The notes: a model not told the origin generated them from the letters alone. A stretch of 64,000 bases of DNA from Paratrimastix pyriformis (GCA_027972325.1 JAPMOS010000007.1:243501-307500), one strand, 5' to 3'; numbered from the stretch's first letter, positions 35,701 through 45,436 are shown. A program made the numbers and translations.

Positions 35701-37300
35701 TGTCCTGTCCTGTCCTGTCCTGTCCTGTCCTGTCCTGTCCTGTCCTGTGCTGTGCTGTCCTGTCCTGTGCTGTCCTGTGCTGTCCTGTGCTGTCCTGTGC
35801 CCCCAGTGGCCCTGACCCGAGGGCGGGGGTGCCGTGGCTGTTGGGTGGGGCCAGAGCCGCTACACGATGGAGGAGGTGCGTGCGGCGTGCCGGGCCAACT
35901 GGGCCGGCCAGGCCGACATGCGGCACCTGATGCAGGAGGCCCCCAAGTGGGGCAACAACGACGACCGGGTCGACCAGCTCTTCGTGTCCCTCTTCGGCTC
36001 ATACTGCGACATTGTCAAGGCCCAGCTCAACTTGTCCGCACCCGCCCCTCCCGCCCTCCCCGCCGGAACTCGTCGCCCCCGCCTGTCATCTGGACCCCTC
36101 TCCCTCTCTCACGCACGCTCACATCTCGGCGACGTCGCGGTTGTGGCTGGTGCGCAGCCTGGGCGAGCCGTACGACCCATCGATGCTCGGTCCGCCCGGC
36201 CCTCCGCCTGCCCTCCGCCTGCCCTCCCGCCCCGCACGCCCCGCCCGCACGCCCGCCCGCACGCCCGCCCGCCCCGCCCGCACGCCCGCCCCGCCCCGCC
36301 CGCCCCGCCCCGCCCCGCCCCGCACGCCCCGCCCCGCCCCGCACGCCCCGCCCCGCCCCGCCCCGCCCCGCCCCGCCCCGCCCCGCCCCGCCCTCCGCAC
36401 CCGCACCACCTCCCCCATCTCGACGCACGCCCCCTTCGGCCGTGCCTGCCTGGCCACCCCCGACGGGCGGGTTGAGGGCGAGCAGCTCTGCGACGGTGTC
36501 ACCTCGCCCTTCCCGGGGACCGACACCCACGGGCCCCTGGCGGTGCTCCTCTCGGCGGCCAAGGTCGACCACACCCTCATCCGCGGCGGCCTGCACAACA
36601 TGAAGGTCGGTCGGCCCTCCTCCCCCTCCCCTCCCCCTGAATCATGTCATGCAACCCCACGCCGCGTCCCAATGCTCACCCTCTTGGATTCGGTGTCTGT
36701 GTGTGTGGGTGTGTCTTTGGGCATGTGGGGGCAGTTCCACCCGACGGCCCTCGAGGGCATCTCGGGCTCGCGGAAGCTGCTCTCGCTGGTGCGGACCTAC
36801 TTCCAGTCGAACGGCTTCCAGATCCAGTTCAACGTGGTCGACTCGGAGATGCTCCGGTCCGCCGCGCCTGCCCCCTGCCCCTGCCCCTGCCCCGCCCTCC
36901 CCCCAGGCCGGCCTCTCGGCTCACCCGCACGCACCCGGTACTCGGCTTGGGGGCCTGCCTTTCCTCGCCCGCAGGGACGCCCAAGCGCACCCGGAGAACT
37001 ACCGCGACCTGATCGTCCGGGTGGCCGGCTTCAGCGCATTCTTCGTGGAGCTCTCAAAGTCCGCCCCGCTCCCTCTGTCCCTGCGAGCGTCTCCCCTCCT
37101 TTCCCGTCCCCGCACCACCCCTTCTCACCATCCCCCTTCTCCATCGTGCGTGGCGGGGGGGTGCTGACCGACTGACTGACCGAGCCAGGCCCATCCAGGA
37201 CGAGGTCATCCGGCGGACGGAGCATTCCTTCACCGCCCCGCCCTCGGGCGGCCACGCGGACGACGCCGTCCCCGCGTCTGTCCTGCCCGCCCGCCAGTAA
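32718..37300 (+). CDS. glycyl radical enzyme, decarboxylase/dehydratase type (not pyruvate formate-lyase)
   Basis: Eighteen exons in phase: 32718..32729, 32784..32807, 32864..33177, 33237..33336, 33389..33498, 33598..33781, 33903..34194, 34292..34630, 34757..34878, 34983..35084, 35266..35375, 35538..35610, 35855..36033, 36158..36189, about 36415..36605, 36735..36856, 36975..37058 and 37189..37300; about 833 aa. The glycyl-radical loop is [20 protein letters not shown] near the C-terminus. The thiyl loop is GGCTEP (built by the 34631-34756 splice), i.e. Cys-X-Glu as in 4-hydroxyphenylacetate decarboxylase, choline TMA-lyase and glycerol dehydratase, not the Cys-Cys of [20 protein letters not shown] and FHPTALEG...FNVVDSEML closely follow 4-hydroxyphenylacetate decarboxylase. 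The protein needs anoxia and activation by a radical-SAM partner, which is encoded next. The substrate is not determined, and no HpdC-like small subunit gene is seen. Confidence 0.9.
35636..35800. repeat. TGTCC pentanucleotide microsatellite
   Basis: More than 30 copies, degenerating to TGTGC at the 3' end. It fills most of the intron 35611-35854 of the glycyl radical enzyme gene; antisense frames through it give spurious RTGQD peptides. Confidence 0.9.
36190..36414 (+). other. GTCCG-led CCCCG/CGCCC tract with no AG, in frame
   Basis: It follows the glycyl radical enzyme exon ending ...PYDPSML with a normal-looking GTCCG donor. Yet there is no AG dinucleotide between about 36166 and 36472, and the 225 nt are open in the coding frame (a Pro/Arg/Ala-rich peptide). 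Removing it restores the family spacing before ISTHAPFG. Confidence 0.6.
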
Positions 37301-37652
37301 GCAGGCTCCGCCCCTCCCTCCCCGCTCCTCTTTGGCCCCTCGGGGCGCTTCGGTCAACCGCCGCTCCTCCCTCCCTCCCTCATCCCTCGGACCCTCATCC
37401 CTCCCCCTCCCCCGGAATACGCGGTGAGATCTGCTTCCATCCGGGGGACGCGGCGAGGGGGGGGAGAGCGAGGAGGGCAAGGGGCGCGGGCCGGGCGGGC
37501 GGTGGTTGGCGGGAGATGATGGTAGGTTCGGAAGAGTTCCGGGGGGCCAGACACCATCCTCAATATTGGCTCTGCTGCGTTGGTTGTGGTTGTTGGTCGC
37601 GGCGGCGCTCTGGGGGTGGCCTGGGGGGGTGTGTGGCGGATGTGGCGGGGGC
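37301..37652. other. intergenic between glycyl radical enzyme and activase
   Basis: The 3' UTR of the enzyme and the promoter of the activase. It is pyrimidine-rich to about 37420 and purine-rich after 37440. No gene was found. Confidence 0.4.
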
Positions 37653-37803
37653 ATGCACAGCCAACCGACGAGCCCCTCGGAGGCCGTCATCAAGGCCCTG
37701 GGGGCGCCCGAGCCGCAGACCCGGGGCTGCGTCTTCGACATCGAGGAGTACGCCGTCCGGGACGGCCCCGGCATCCGCACCACCGTCTTTCTCAAGGCCC
37801 GTC

Positions 37804-37840
<37 letters not shown>

Positions 37841-39933
37841 CCCCACACGCTTAATGAGGCGCATGACACGCACGACACATGATGACACATACCGCATGCC
37901 CAACAGCGCCGGCAGCCGCACCACCGTCTTCCTCAAGGCACCCCCCCCCCCCCCCCCCCACACACACAACGTACAGATGACGACACACACATGACACACG
38001 CATGACACACGCATGGCACGCACATGGCACACGCATGGCACACACATGGCACACACATGGCACACATGGCACACACATGGCACACACATGACACACACAT
38101 GGCACACACATGACACACGCATGACACACACATGACACACACATGACACACACATGGCACACGCATGACACACACATGACACACACATGGCACACACATG
38201 ACACACACATGGCACACACACGGCACACACATGGCACACACATGACACACAGCACACCCAGTCAGCCCGGCCATCTGCCGATCCCCACCACCGCCGCGCC
38301 GCTTCACCCGTCACCCGCCACTCCCCCGCTGCGTGCTGCCCGTTGTGCAGGGCTGCCCGCTGCGGTGCCGGTGGTGCTGCAACCCGGAGGGGCAGCTCTT
38401 CGTGCCCGAGCTGCTCCACAGCCAGCCCAAGTGTCGCAAGTGCGGCTCCTGCTACCGGGCCTGCCCCCACGGGGCCGTCACCTTCACCCCCGAGAACGGG
38501 CCCACCGTCCGTGGCCCCCCCCCCCCCCCCCCCCTGCTGGCCCTCTTGGCCCCCGCCACCCGTCCCCTCCTCGCCTGACATCGGGATGTTCCTGGGCTGT
38601 GCAGTTCGACCGGACCAAGTGCCTCAAGTGCGCCGAGCGGACCTGCATCCGGGCCTGCCACCACGGGGCCCTCCGCCAGGCCGGCCAGCAGATGTCTGCC
38701 GCCCCCCTGCTGCCCCTGCCCCTTGGCCGTGCGTCTCCTGGGCTGCTCCTCCTCCTGCTCCAGCTCCACCATCGCGCCCTCATCGCCCGATCGCCACCCA
38801 TCCCGACCCATCATCATCATCCGGACCATCCCGTCCATGTCCATGGCTGCAGGACCGTGGCCGAGGTCTCGGAGCGGCTCGACGCGACCTTCCAGTTCGC
38901 CGACATGAGCGGGGGCGGCGTGACCCTCTCGGGCGGCGACCCCCTGGCCACCCCCCACCTGCCCTTCGTCCGCTCGTTCGTCGCCCAGTGCGCCGCCAAG
39001 GGTCCGCCCCCCCCCCCCCCCCCCCCCCCCCCCCATACTCCCCGCCATCTCGCATCCTCGTTTGCTGGGCCCTGTGATGTGCGTCCCACGGCATTCCCTG
39101 GCCCTTGCCGGCATACCCCGGCTGTGGCAGGCATCCCCATGTACATGTCCCCTGCCTTCTGCTCATGGCCTTGTCTCCAGGCCCCTGCCCGGCATCCCCA
39201 GCCCTTTGCTCATGGCCCTTGTCTCCATGCCCCGGGCTGTGCAGGCATCCCCGTGGCGGTGGAGACCTCGGGCAGCTGGACCTTCGGCCCGGGCTGCGTG
39301 GACGAGGCCCTGGCGCGGGCCATCGGGCTGTACTACTTCGACGTCAAGGTCACCGACCCCGAGCGCCACCGCGCCGCCACCGGCAACGACAACAAGGTCC
39401 GCACCCCCTCCCCCCCCCCCCCCCACACACACACACACGGTGTTGCGCGCCGATGTTCACTTATGCACATGACGGGCCGATGTGGTGAAGGGGTGGTTGG
39501 GTGCGCGATTCGCTCCGAAGGGACTGGACATATGGACCGGTCGTTCGTTGGGTGTGCGTGCTCTCCCTGCTATATCTGGTGGTGGTGGGTGGTTGTGCAA
39601 ATCCCCTTGCGCCGCTACTCGCTGCTACCACCTGGTGGGGGTCCCTCCGCATTACGCCACGACGGCAGGTCCGTCCTCTCCCTAACGAGCCTATCAAACG
39701 CCCTCCACAGGGGATTCCTTCGCCCACGGGTGCAGTGACATTCGTGCTGTCTCTTCTACCTCTCTGGTTTTTGTTTTATTTTCCCGTTACTTCGTTCCTT
39801 CTTTACTCGACACACACACACACACCACGCGGCGCGCCGCCTTGCCTCGTTCCACGGATCCCATGCCGTGACGAGCGCACCTCATCTCAACCCGGGCCTC
39901 GTCTCTCCCTGTCGGTGTCGGTCCGTCTGCGGG

Positions 39934-39977
<44 letters not shown>

Positions 39978-40513
39978 GGCTCAAGACGATCATGGAGAAC
40001 CTGCGCACCCTGGCCCGGCTGGTGCCCGAGGCGGTGGTCATCTCGGTGCCCGTCATCCCCACCATCAACGACACCGTCGAGGTCCGCCTGCCCCGGGGTT
40101 CTTGGCCTCCTGCTCACCCCGCCTTCTTTTTTGATGATGATGTTGTTGTTGTTGCTGCTGCTGCTGCTATTGTTGTTGTTGTTGTTTGTTGTTGTTGTTG
40201 CTGCTGCTGCTGCTGCTGTCTGCTGCTGCTGCTGTCGTTCTTCTTGTCGTTCTTGTTGTCGTTCTTGTTGCTGTGCGCCCCCCCCCCCCCCCCCCCCCCC
40301 CCCCGCGCGAGCAGGAGATCACGGCCATTGCCCAGCTTGCCCGCTCGCTGGGCCTGGGCCGGATGCGGCTGCTGGGGTACCACACCCTGGGCCGGGACAA
40401 GTACGCCGACCTGGGCCGCCAGATGGACATGCCCCGAGGCCGCCCTCACGGCCGAGCGGCTCCACCAGCTGCGCGAGGTGGTCAGGGCCCACGGGATCGC
40501 CCTCGTCGAGTAG
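37653..40513 (+). CDS. glycyl radical enzyme activating enzyme (radical SAM)
   Basis: Installs the glycyl radical using S-adenosylmethionine. Exons are 37653..37796, 38351..38506, 38605..38693, 38853..39001, 39245..39396, 39986..40081 and 40315..40513, about 327 aa. RDGPGIRTTVFLK precedes GCPLRCRWC, the CX3CX2C cluster motif. Two ferredoxin-like clusters follow, CRKCGSCYRAC and CLKCAERTCIRAC. These occur in activases of decarboxylase/dehydratase-type glycyl radical enzymes but not in PflA. MSGGGVTLSGGDPL is the SAM-binding GGE/D block, and PVAVETSG is also present. It lies 352 bp downstream of the probable substrate enzyme on the same strand, as in bacterial operons. The first intron starts GC rather than GT. 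Near 40430-40437 one extra C in a C run shifts the frame just before EAALTAERLHQLREVV...ALVE, so the annotated end assumes a base-call error or a real indel there. Confidence 0.88.
37911..37937 (+). repeat. intronic copy of the end of activase exon 1
   Basis: This 27-nt segment matches 37770-37796 with two mismatches and would encode GSRTTVFLK against GIRTTVFLK. It is preceded by an acceptor-like CAACAG and, like the original, is followed by GC and a long C run. Confidence 0.75.
37985..38255. repeat. 11-bp minisatellite (ACACATGGC / ACGCATGAC variants)
   Basis: About 25 tandem units in intron 1 of the activase gene, with two alternating variant types. It is open in several frames on both strands (His/Thr/Met and Val/Cys-rich), but these are not coding. 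Confidence 0.85.
39681..39828. repeat. dispersed intronic repeat, copy 1
   Basis: About 147 bp beginning CCTAACGAGCC and ending in a CA tract. It is almost identical to 50670-50816. This copy lies in the 589-nt intron 39397-39985 of the activase gene, in the sense orientation. Confidence 0.9.
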
Positions 40514-40831
40514 GCGCACTCGCCGCCACGCACGCCTCCACCCGCCCAGGGTGCTGTTCTCTCGGCCCACCCGTTCTCTCTGCTCTGCGGTGAGCAGCCC
40601 AACCACCGAACCGATTTCTCCCCATCCGCCCCCCCCCCCCCCCCCCCCGACCCCCCTCTCTTGCGTGTCCAACGAAAGGGGTCGTTCTCTGCGTGTCCAA
40701 CACCCGGGGGTCTCCCCTCCTCCCGGGCTGCGTCTTGGCGTCTTCGAGGAGGAAGGGAGCGGCAGGATGGAGGGAGGGGAAGGAGGCAGCGGGGAGGATG
40801 GGATGGGAGGGTGGGTGGGTGGTGCCACCGT

Positions 40832-42036
40832 CTCACTGTGGGGCGGGCCGCCCATATAGGGCATGCCGGGGTAGGGCGAGGGCATCTCACTGTGGGGCGG
40901 GCCGCCCATGTAGGGCATGCCGGGGTAGGGCGAGGGGGCGGCATGTAGGCCCCCTGGGGCGGGGCGGATACATGGGGGGGGCATCATGGGCCCCGGACCT
41001 GCAACAACAGGGAGGAAGGAACAGTGAGCGGGCTCGGGGGGGAGGGGTGGTGGGTGGTGGGGAAGGGATCATGTGAGGGGGCGGGGGGCGACCGGGGGGG
41101 GGCTGGGGGGGGGGACATGGGGACATGGGCGGAATGCCATGCCATGGATATCCCATGGGCATCATGGGAGGGCATGGGATGGGCATGGGATGGGGCCATG
41201 GGATGGGGTGGGGGGGATAGCCCTGGGGATGGGGGGTGGGCCATGGGGGGGGGGCCGCCATGGGCAGGGGCCCACCTGCTGGGGCTGGGGTTGCATCGGT
41301 TGGGGCTGCGGTGGGGCCTGCTGGGGCTGCTGCTGTTGCTGGGGTGGGGCTGTTGCTGGGGCTGGGTGGGTGCTGGTTGCTGGACCGCTGGCATGGAGGG
41401 ACGGCCTGCTGCTGCTGCTGCGGGGGTGTTGGGCTGGGATGGGCGATGGAGGCCGTGGAGATGGTCGTGGGCGGGTGGATCGCGGCCTGCGCGGCTGGGG
41501 TGGGCGGCTGGGGGGCAGGTGAAAGATCACTCGAACAGGGGGGAGAGACGGGCAGACCCGCGTGCGGACTTCCACCTGGTAATTCTGCGAGGTGAGGCAG
41601 AGGCGCTCGGGGGGGAGCAGGATCCCCTCGGGCGGGGCGGGCGGGAGGGGCTGTTGTGCGCGTTGCTTTGCCAGGTCTTTCAAAACCTGGGGCAAGAATT
41701 TAGGGCTCAAAGAATCCGCGGGAGAAGGAGAATGAGACCTCGTAAGAGGGCGGGGAAACAAAAGAATACGTCATCTTCGATCGAATGGCAAGCTTCACGT
41801 CATCTAATTCGAGTTTGTCCTGGCGGGATGCGTGTTCTGCGTAACACTGCGCGTCCCGATAAATATCCACAAGGTACCCTGTGGGAGGGGAGTGGTGACG
41901 TGATGAAACGAGAGCAAAAGCTCCACGAACTGTGCATAAATTCCATCAATTGGGGTATTACTCGGGGCTCATACTCCGTAATACCCATCTGTTTGAGAAT
42001 GAGTTCGAGCGACTGGGCATCCAGAGGCCCGCTCAT
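40832..42036 (-). CDS. TAF9: transcription initiation factor TFIID subunit TAF9
   Basis: Histone-fold subunit of TFIID/SAGA that pairs with TAF6. Exons are complement(41931..42036, 41739..41878, 41570..41686, 41093..41507, about 40832..40998). The histone fold reads LKQMGITEYEPRVIPQLMEF joined to RYLVDIYRDAQCYAEHA and LELDDVKLAI. The TAF9-specific segment PPERLCLTSQNYQVE follows. The C-terminal half is Gln/Pro/Met-rich and includes a duplicated block (PSPYPGMPYMGGPPHSE twice, 40855-40945). The frame remains open beyond 40832 into the 3' end of the convergent activase gene, so the true stop is unresolved. Introns begin GTTCG, GTCTC, GTCCG and GTCGC and are 52-94 nt. The start is the first ATG and matches family length. 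Confidence 0.9.
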
Positions 42037-42193
42037 CGTTGACTGCTGCCCGGTCTGAACTGCCCCGTGGTTCTAGCCGATAAAACCCCCCATTTGAATC
42101 ACCACAGAGAGCAGCCGGCCGAAAGAACAGCAAATACCTTCGACAACAAGGACCAAAAAAAAAGAGCAGGGATCGGCTCACGCGCAGGGATCG

Positions 42194-44691
42194 GCTCAAA
42201 GATCTTCCTTGACAGGCTTCCGGCCTTCCTCGACAAAGCTCTTCAGTTCCTCCAGGGTACGGGCACCCTTGAACGTTGCAGGCGTGGTTTGAACGCTCTT
42301 GGGACCGGCCGACCAGCGCATCACGGTCGGGTACCCATTCACCTGCAAAGATCATGCGACAATGACAATGCGAAGAGCCAGCTCGCTCAGACCTTGGTCG
42401 CGAGCTGGCTGGGCAGATCGTTGGCAGCCCCGTCGTACTGGGCGATCAGGACGTCCTTCTGATCGGCGTAGGCCGCGGCCAACTCCTCGTAGGTGGGCGC
42501 CAAGGCAACACAGTGCGGGCACCTGTAACAGGACGCTCGCGTCAGGGGTTGGAGAGTCGGCGGGAGGACAGACGAGGGGGAGTAGAACTTGACCAGGGCC
42601 ACGCCTTGATGGCCGAGCACCATGTCATCGAAGGTCTCCAGCTAACTCAACCCAACCCATGCGCAGACCGACAGCATGCGTGAGGTTCTCGGGGCGCTTT
42701 GGTCCACCCACATTCCCACCCATCCCGTGACAGCGGACCGTCACCGTCTTCAGGGGCTTGGCATTCTCGGCGGCAGTGGGGGCGGGCGCGCTCCGCTTCT
42801 GGCCCTGTGCGGTGCCTGCAGACACAACGATGAGCCGTCAGCGGTGGTGATGGCGGGAGGTGTTGGGCATGTGCCGCCTCCACGGAGGGCAAGGGAAGGG
42901 CAAGGAAAGGGCAAGGGCGAGCGGACCAGCGATGATGGTCTTGACCCACCGATCGACCGCGTTCACCTCCAGCGGGTTCTGCTCGTCCTTCGGGTACCGA
43001 TAGACGGTGCCCTGTCCGCCAGCCCCAAGCCACCCCGCGTGGTGCCGAGCGAGGGCAAGTGTGAGGCAGCGCGTCCAGGGACGCGGGCACGAGACGGCTG
43101 GGGGTGGGGATGGGGGCGGGCGGAGCGACCATGTCGATGGGGAAGCCGATGATGCAGGGCGCGTCGGCCTGGGGCACCTTGACGATCGACCAGAACTGGC
43201 CGAAGGAGGTGTCCACGAAGTGGAAGCTCACCTCGCGGCTCTCCTGGTACCGCTTGGCCACCGACCGCAGCAGCCCCAGCAATTTCTGCTCGCCGACCAC
43301 CGAGGATGCAAAACCGGAGGTCAGGGGGGATGATCAGGGCGAAGTGGCCACCGCCCCCATCATCCGCTCGCTCCGCCGCCCCGCCGCCGCCCCGCCGCCA
43401 GCCCGCCGCCCGCCGCCCCCATCACCTCGACCAAGGCACCGGGCACCCCGTGACGGACATCGGAGGCGTGCTCATCCCGGGAGAAGTCGACCATGGCCAG
43501 GACCAGCTTGGGCGACCGGTACATCTCCACCAGGTTGGCCGCGTTGATCTGCGCCCACCCCCCGCGTGCGTTTGGGGGGTCGAATCAATGGCCGCGCTGT
43601 TGTGGGCCCGCCCGGGGCAGGCAGGCGCCCTCAGGCGGGTGCGGCGGGTGCAGGGCGGACCTCGTCGACCAGGCCGTGGCGGTTGAGCTCCACCCACTGG
43701 GCCACGTCCTCCACCGCCAGCCGGGCCTGCTGCTTGAGGCCGCTCGGGGTGGGGAAGAGCACCGGCCGCTGCGAGGGGCGCACCAGGGCCAGGGCCGGGG
43801 CCTCTTCCACGATGCCGAAGCTGCGGAGACATGGCGCGGGGCGGGCCGCGGGGATGGCGGGGTGGGTGGGGAGTGGGGTGGGTGGGGGTTAGGTGGGTGG
43901 GTGGGTGGGGGTGGGTGGGTGGACGGAGGAAGAAGGGAAGAGGGCATCGTACAAGGTGCGATGTCACAAGGCGGCCTGACAGACTGGGGCCCTTGGCCTC
44001 TGGCGAATAGAAAACCACAGCTGCCCCGCGCAGTTTGCCGGCCTGCGCCTGCTTGGCCTGGCGAGTCTCGATCGCAGTCTGTTCGGGGGTGGGGGAGGGC
44101 GAGTCAGTGGCGATCGAGAGAACCCCGGGGTGGTATGCGACGCCCAAATCAGAGGACAGACCACGGGGGACGTCATAAAGGCCTTCAGGAAGGCAACCAG
44201 AGCCTCCGCATTGAAGCCGCCGCCGGCAATGTCCCGCGGGAACATGTCGCTGGGGGTGGATCAGCTGCCGAACAGCCTCAACGAAAAACAGACACGTAGA
44301 ATTTCATCGAAGGGAAGTGAAGCACATTGTAGGGCGCATTCTCTGCCACCTTATCGCCGAGGAGCGTGCCGTTGACCTTGGCGAAGTAGATGTCGGGGAA
44401 CAAGGTCCCGGCCATCATGCCCATGAGCTGGTCCATCATACTGCAGGCAGATTTGTCGTCTTTCATGCACTCTTCGTTGTAATACATCAGCAGTACCTTC
44501 GCATGGCTCTTGATCTGCTTCTCGATCTCCTCTCCGCGGATTTCCGGGATCGGAATCGTCTTAAACTTTGGAACCTCTTGACCCTCGTCGCCCATTCCTT
44601 CATCGGCGGCGAAGACGGAGGCGGCCAAGAGGGCCGCCGCAACAAACAGACACGCGTAAGAGCGCATTTCGCCCCTGCTCAGTTGAGACAT
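42194..44691 (-). CDS. ER PDI-family protein with C-terminal CPHC thioredoxin domain and KEDL tail
   Basis: There is a signal peptide (MRSYACLFVAAALLAASVFA from 44667; the upstream ATG at 44691 is also in frame). The first domain lacks a CXXC (YYNEECMKDDKSACSMM), and helical thioredoxin-like segments follow across exons in phase, e.g. VVFYSPEA, KLVLAMVDFSRDEHASD and QADAPCIIGFPIDM. The last domain reads FYSPS-CPHCVALAPTYEEL (splice at about 42524-42580), then the cis-Pro loop NGYPTVMRW and KGARTLEELKSFVEEGRKP with the C-terminus KEDL. Only this last domain has a redox motif, and the usual Trp before CXXC is Ser. KEDL is a plausible ER-retrieval variant. The multi-domain length fits a PDI with mostly inactive domains. 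It may be a specialised chaperone or oxidase. Confidence 0.85.
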
Positions 44692-44727
44692 CCGGCGGTC
44701 TTTTCCCAGCTGCCTGCCTGTCGGAGG
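44692..44727. promoter_or_regulatory. very short divergent promoter
   Basis: Only 36 bp (60 bp if the PDI starts at 44667) separate the start codons of the minus-strand PDI and the plus-strand PNPOx-like gene. Promoter elements must overlap coding or 5' UTR sequence. Confidence 0.5.
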
Positions 44728-45403
44728 ATGCAGTGCCTCGGGATTTTTCCACAAGAAATTCGCACAAAATTACCTGCATTTTTCAAGAGGAATCACGTCG
44801 TGCCTTTCACAACGGTTGATACGCAATCGGACGGTTTGGCCCGTCCCCGGTGCCGGTATCTCTGGATGCTGCACGAAAATATCGATACCCTCACTGAGAT
44901 ACACAATTCGGCAGCTATTGCGTTTGCTACAGATGCGAGGACTCGGAAAGTTGGCGAGTTGCTCCGGAACCCGGCCTGCTCTTTGATCGTGGGCTCTCCC
45001 TCTGCCACCCCCAACGAATTGCTCCTTCTCGAAGGGCACGCTCGAGTGTACTGTTCAACGAATATTGGCGGCGAGGTCGGGAATCCTCCGACACCCTTTC
45101 CATTTGCCCTCCCTCCTCTCCTCACAGCCCCCAGATCGAATTGTGGCAGTCCATACGCCCACGGGCGAATGTTCGCCTCCACCTTCACAGCAGCTTCAAC
45201 CATCGCAAGCAACGCCTTCGGAAGAAGAGGTGGCAGCAATGAAGAGGAGATGGTGGCGCGACAAGCCAAGCCATACCCCGTACTGGTCGGGGCCCGATGA
45301 TCCCGCTTATGCGGTGGTAACTGTCGAGGTTGACCGTGCCGAGTGGTCGTGGGAGCCACAGAGCGGACACCAACGCAATATTGTTGTGACACTGAATAAA
45401 TAA
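44728..45403 (+). CDS. PNPOx-like FMN-binding split-barrel protein
   Basis: Two exons, 44728..45075 and 45128..45403, 207 aa. FFKRNHVVPFTTVDTQSDG...ARPRCRYLWML, then AIAFATDARTRKVGELLRNP and a late WSGPDDPAYAVVTVEVDRAEWSW follow the order of pyridoxamine-5'-phosphate-oxidase-related general stress proteins (COG3871 type). Those proteins bind FMN or F420 in a split beta-barrel. A charged insert (about 45150-45250) separates the core from the C-terminal strand. No targeting signal was seen, so it is probably cytosolic. The reaction is unknown; members include flavin reductases and proteins without proven activity. The start is the first ATG of the frame. The stop codon overlaps two AATAAA hexamers. 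Confidence 0.75.
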
Positions 45404-45404
45404 A
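45395..45404 (+). terminator. AATAAA polyadenylation signals overlapping the stop codon
   Basis: AATAAA at 45395-45400 and again at 45399-45404 flank and include the TAA stop of the PNPOx-like gene. The convergent PIN gene stops 33 bp further on, leaving almost no 3' UTR. Confidence 0.5.
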
Positions 45405-45436
45405 ATCATCTCGGTCGCACAAACGGAAAGCAGTCC

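Noticed and set aside
35103-36002. Minus-strand RTGQD-repeat protein
   Set aside because: Antisense of the TGTCC microsatellite and of glycyl radical enzyme exons.
32718-37300. Pyruvate formate-lyase
   Set aside because: It lacks the adjacent Cys-Cys pair and the PFL-type SGYAVRF radical loop. It has GGCTEP and [12 protein letters not shown] instead.
37971-38260. CRISPR array
   Set aside because: 11-bp units with no spacers, inside an intron of a eukaryotic gene; it is a minisatellite.
39681-39828. tRNA-derived SINE
   Set aside because: No A-box or B-box promoter sequence or poly-A end could be recognised, so the repeat is left unclassified.
41024-42058. Plus-strand Gly/Trp-rich protein
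   Set aside because: Shadow of the Pro/Gln-rich TAF9 exons on the other strand.
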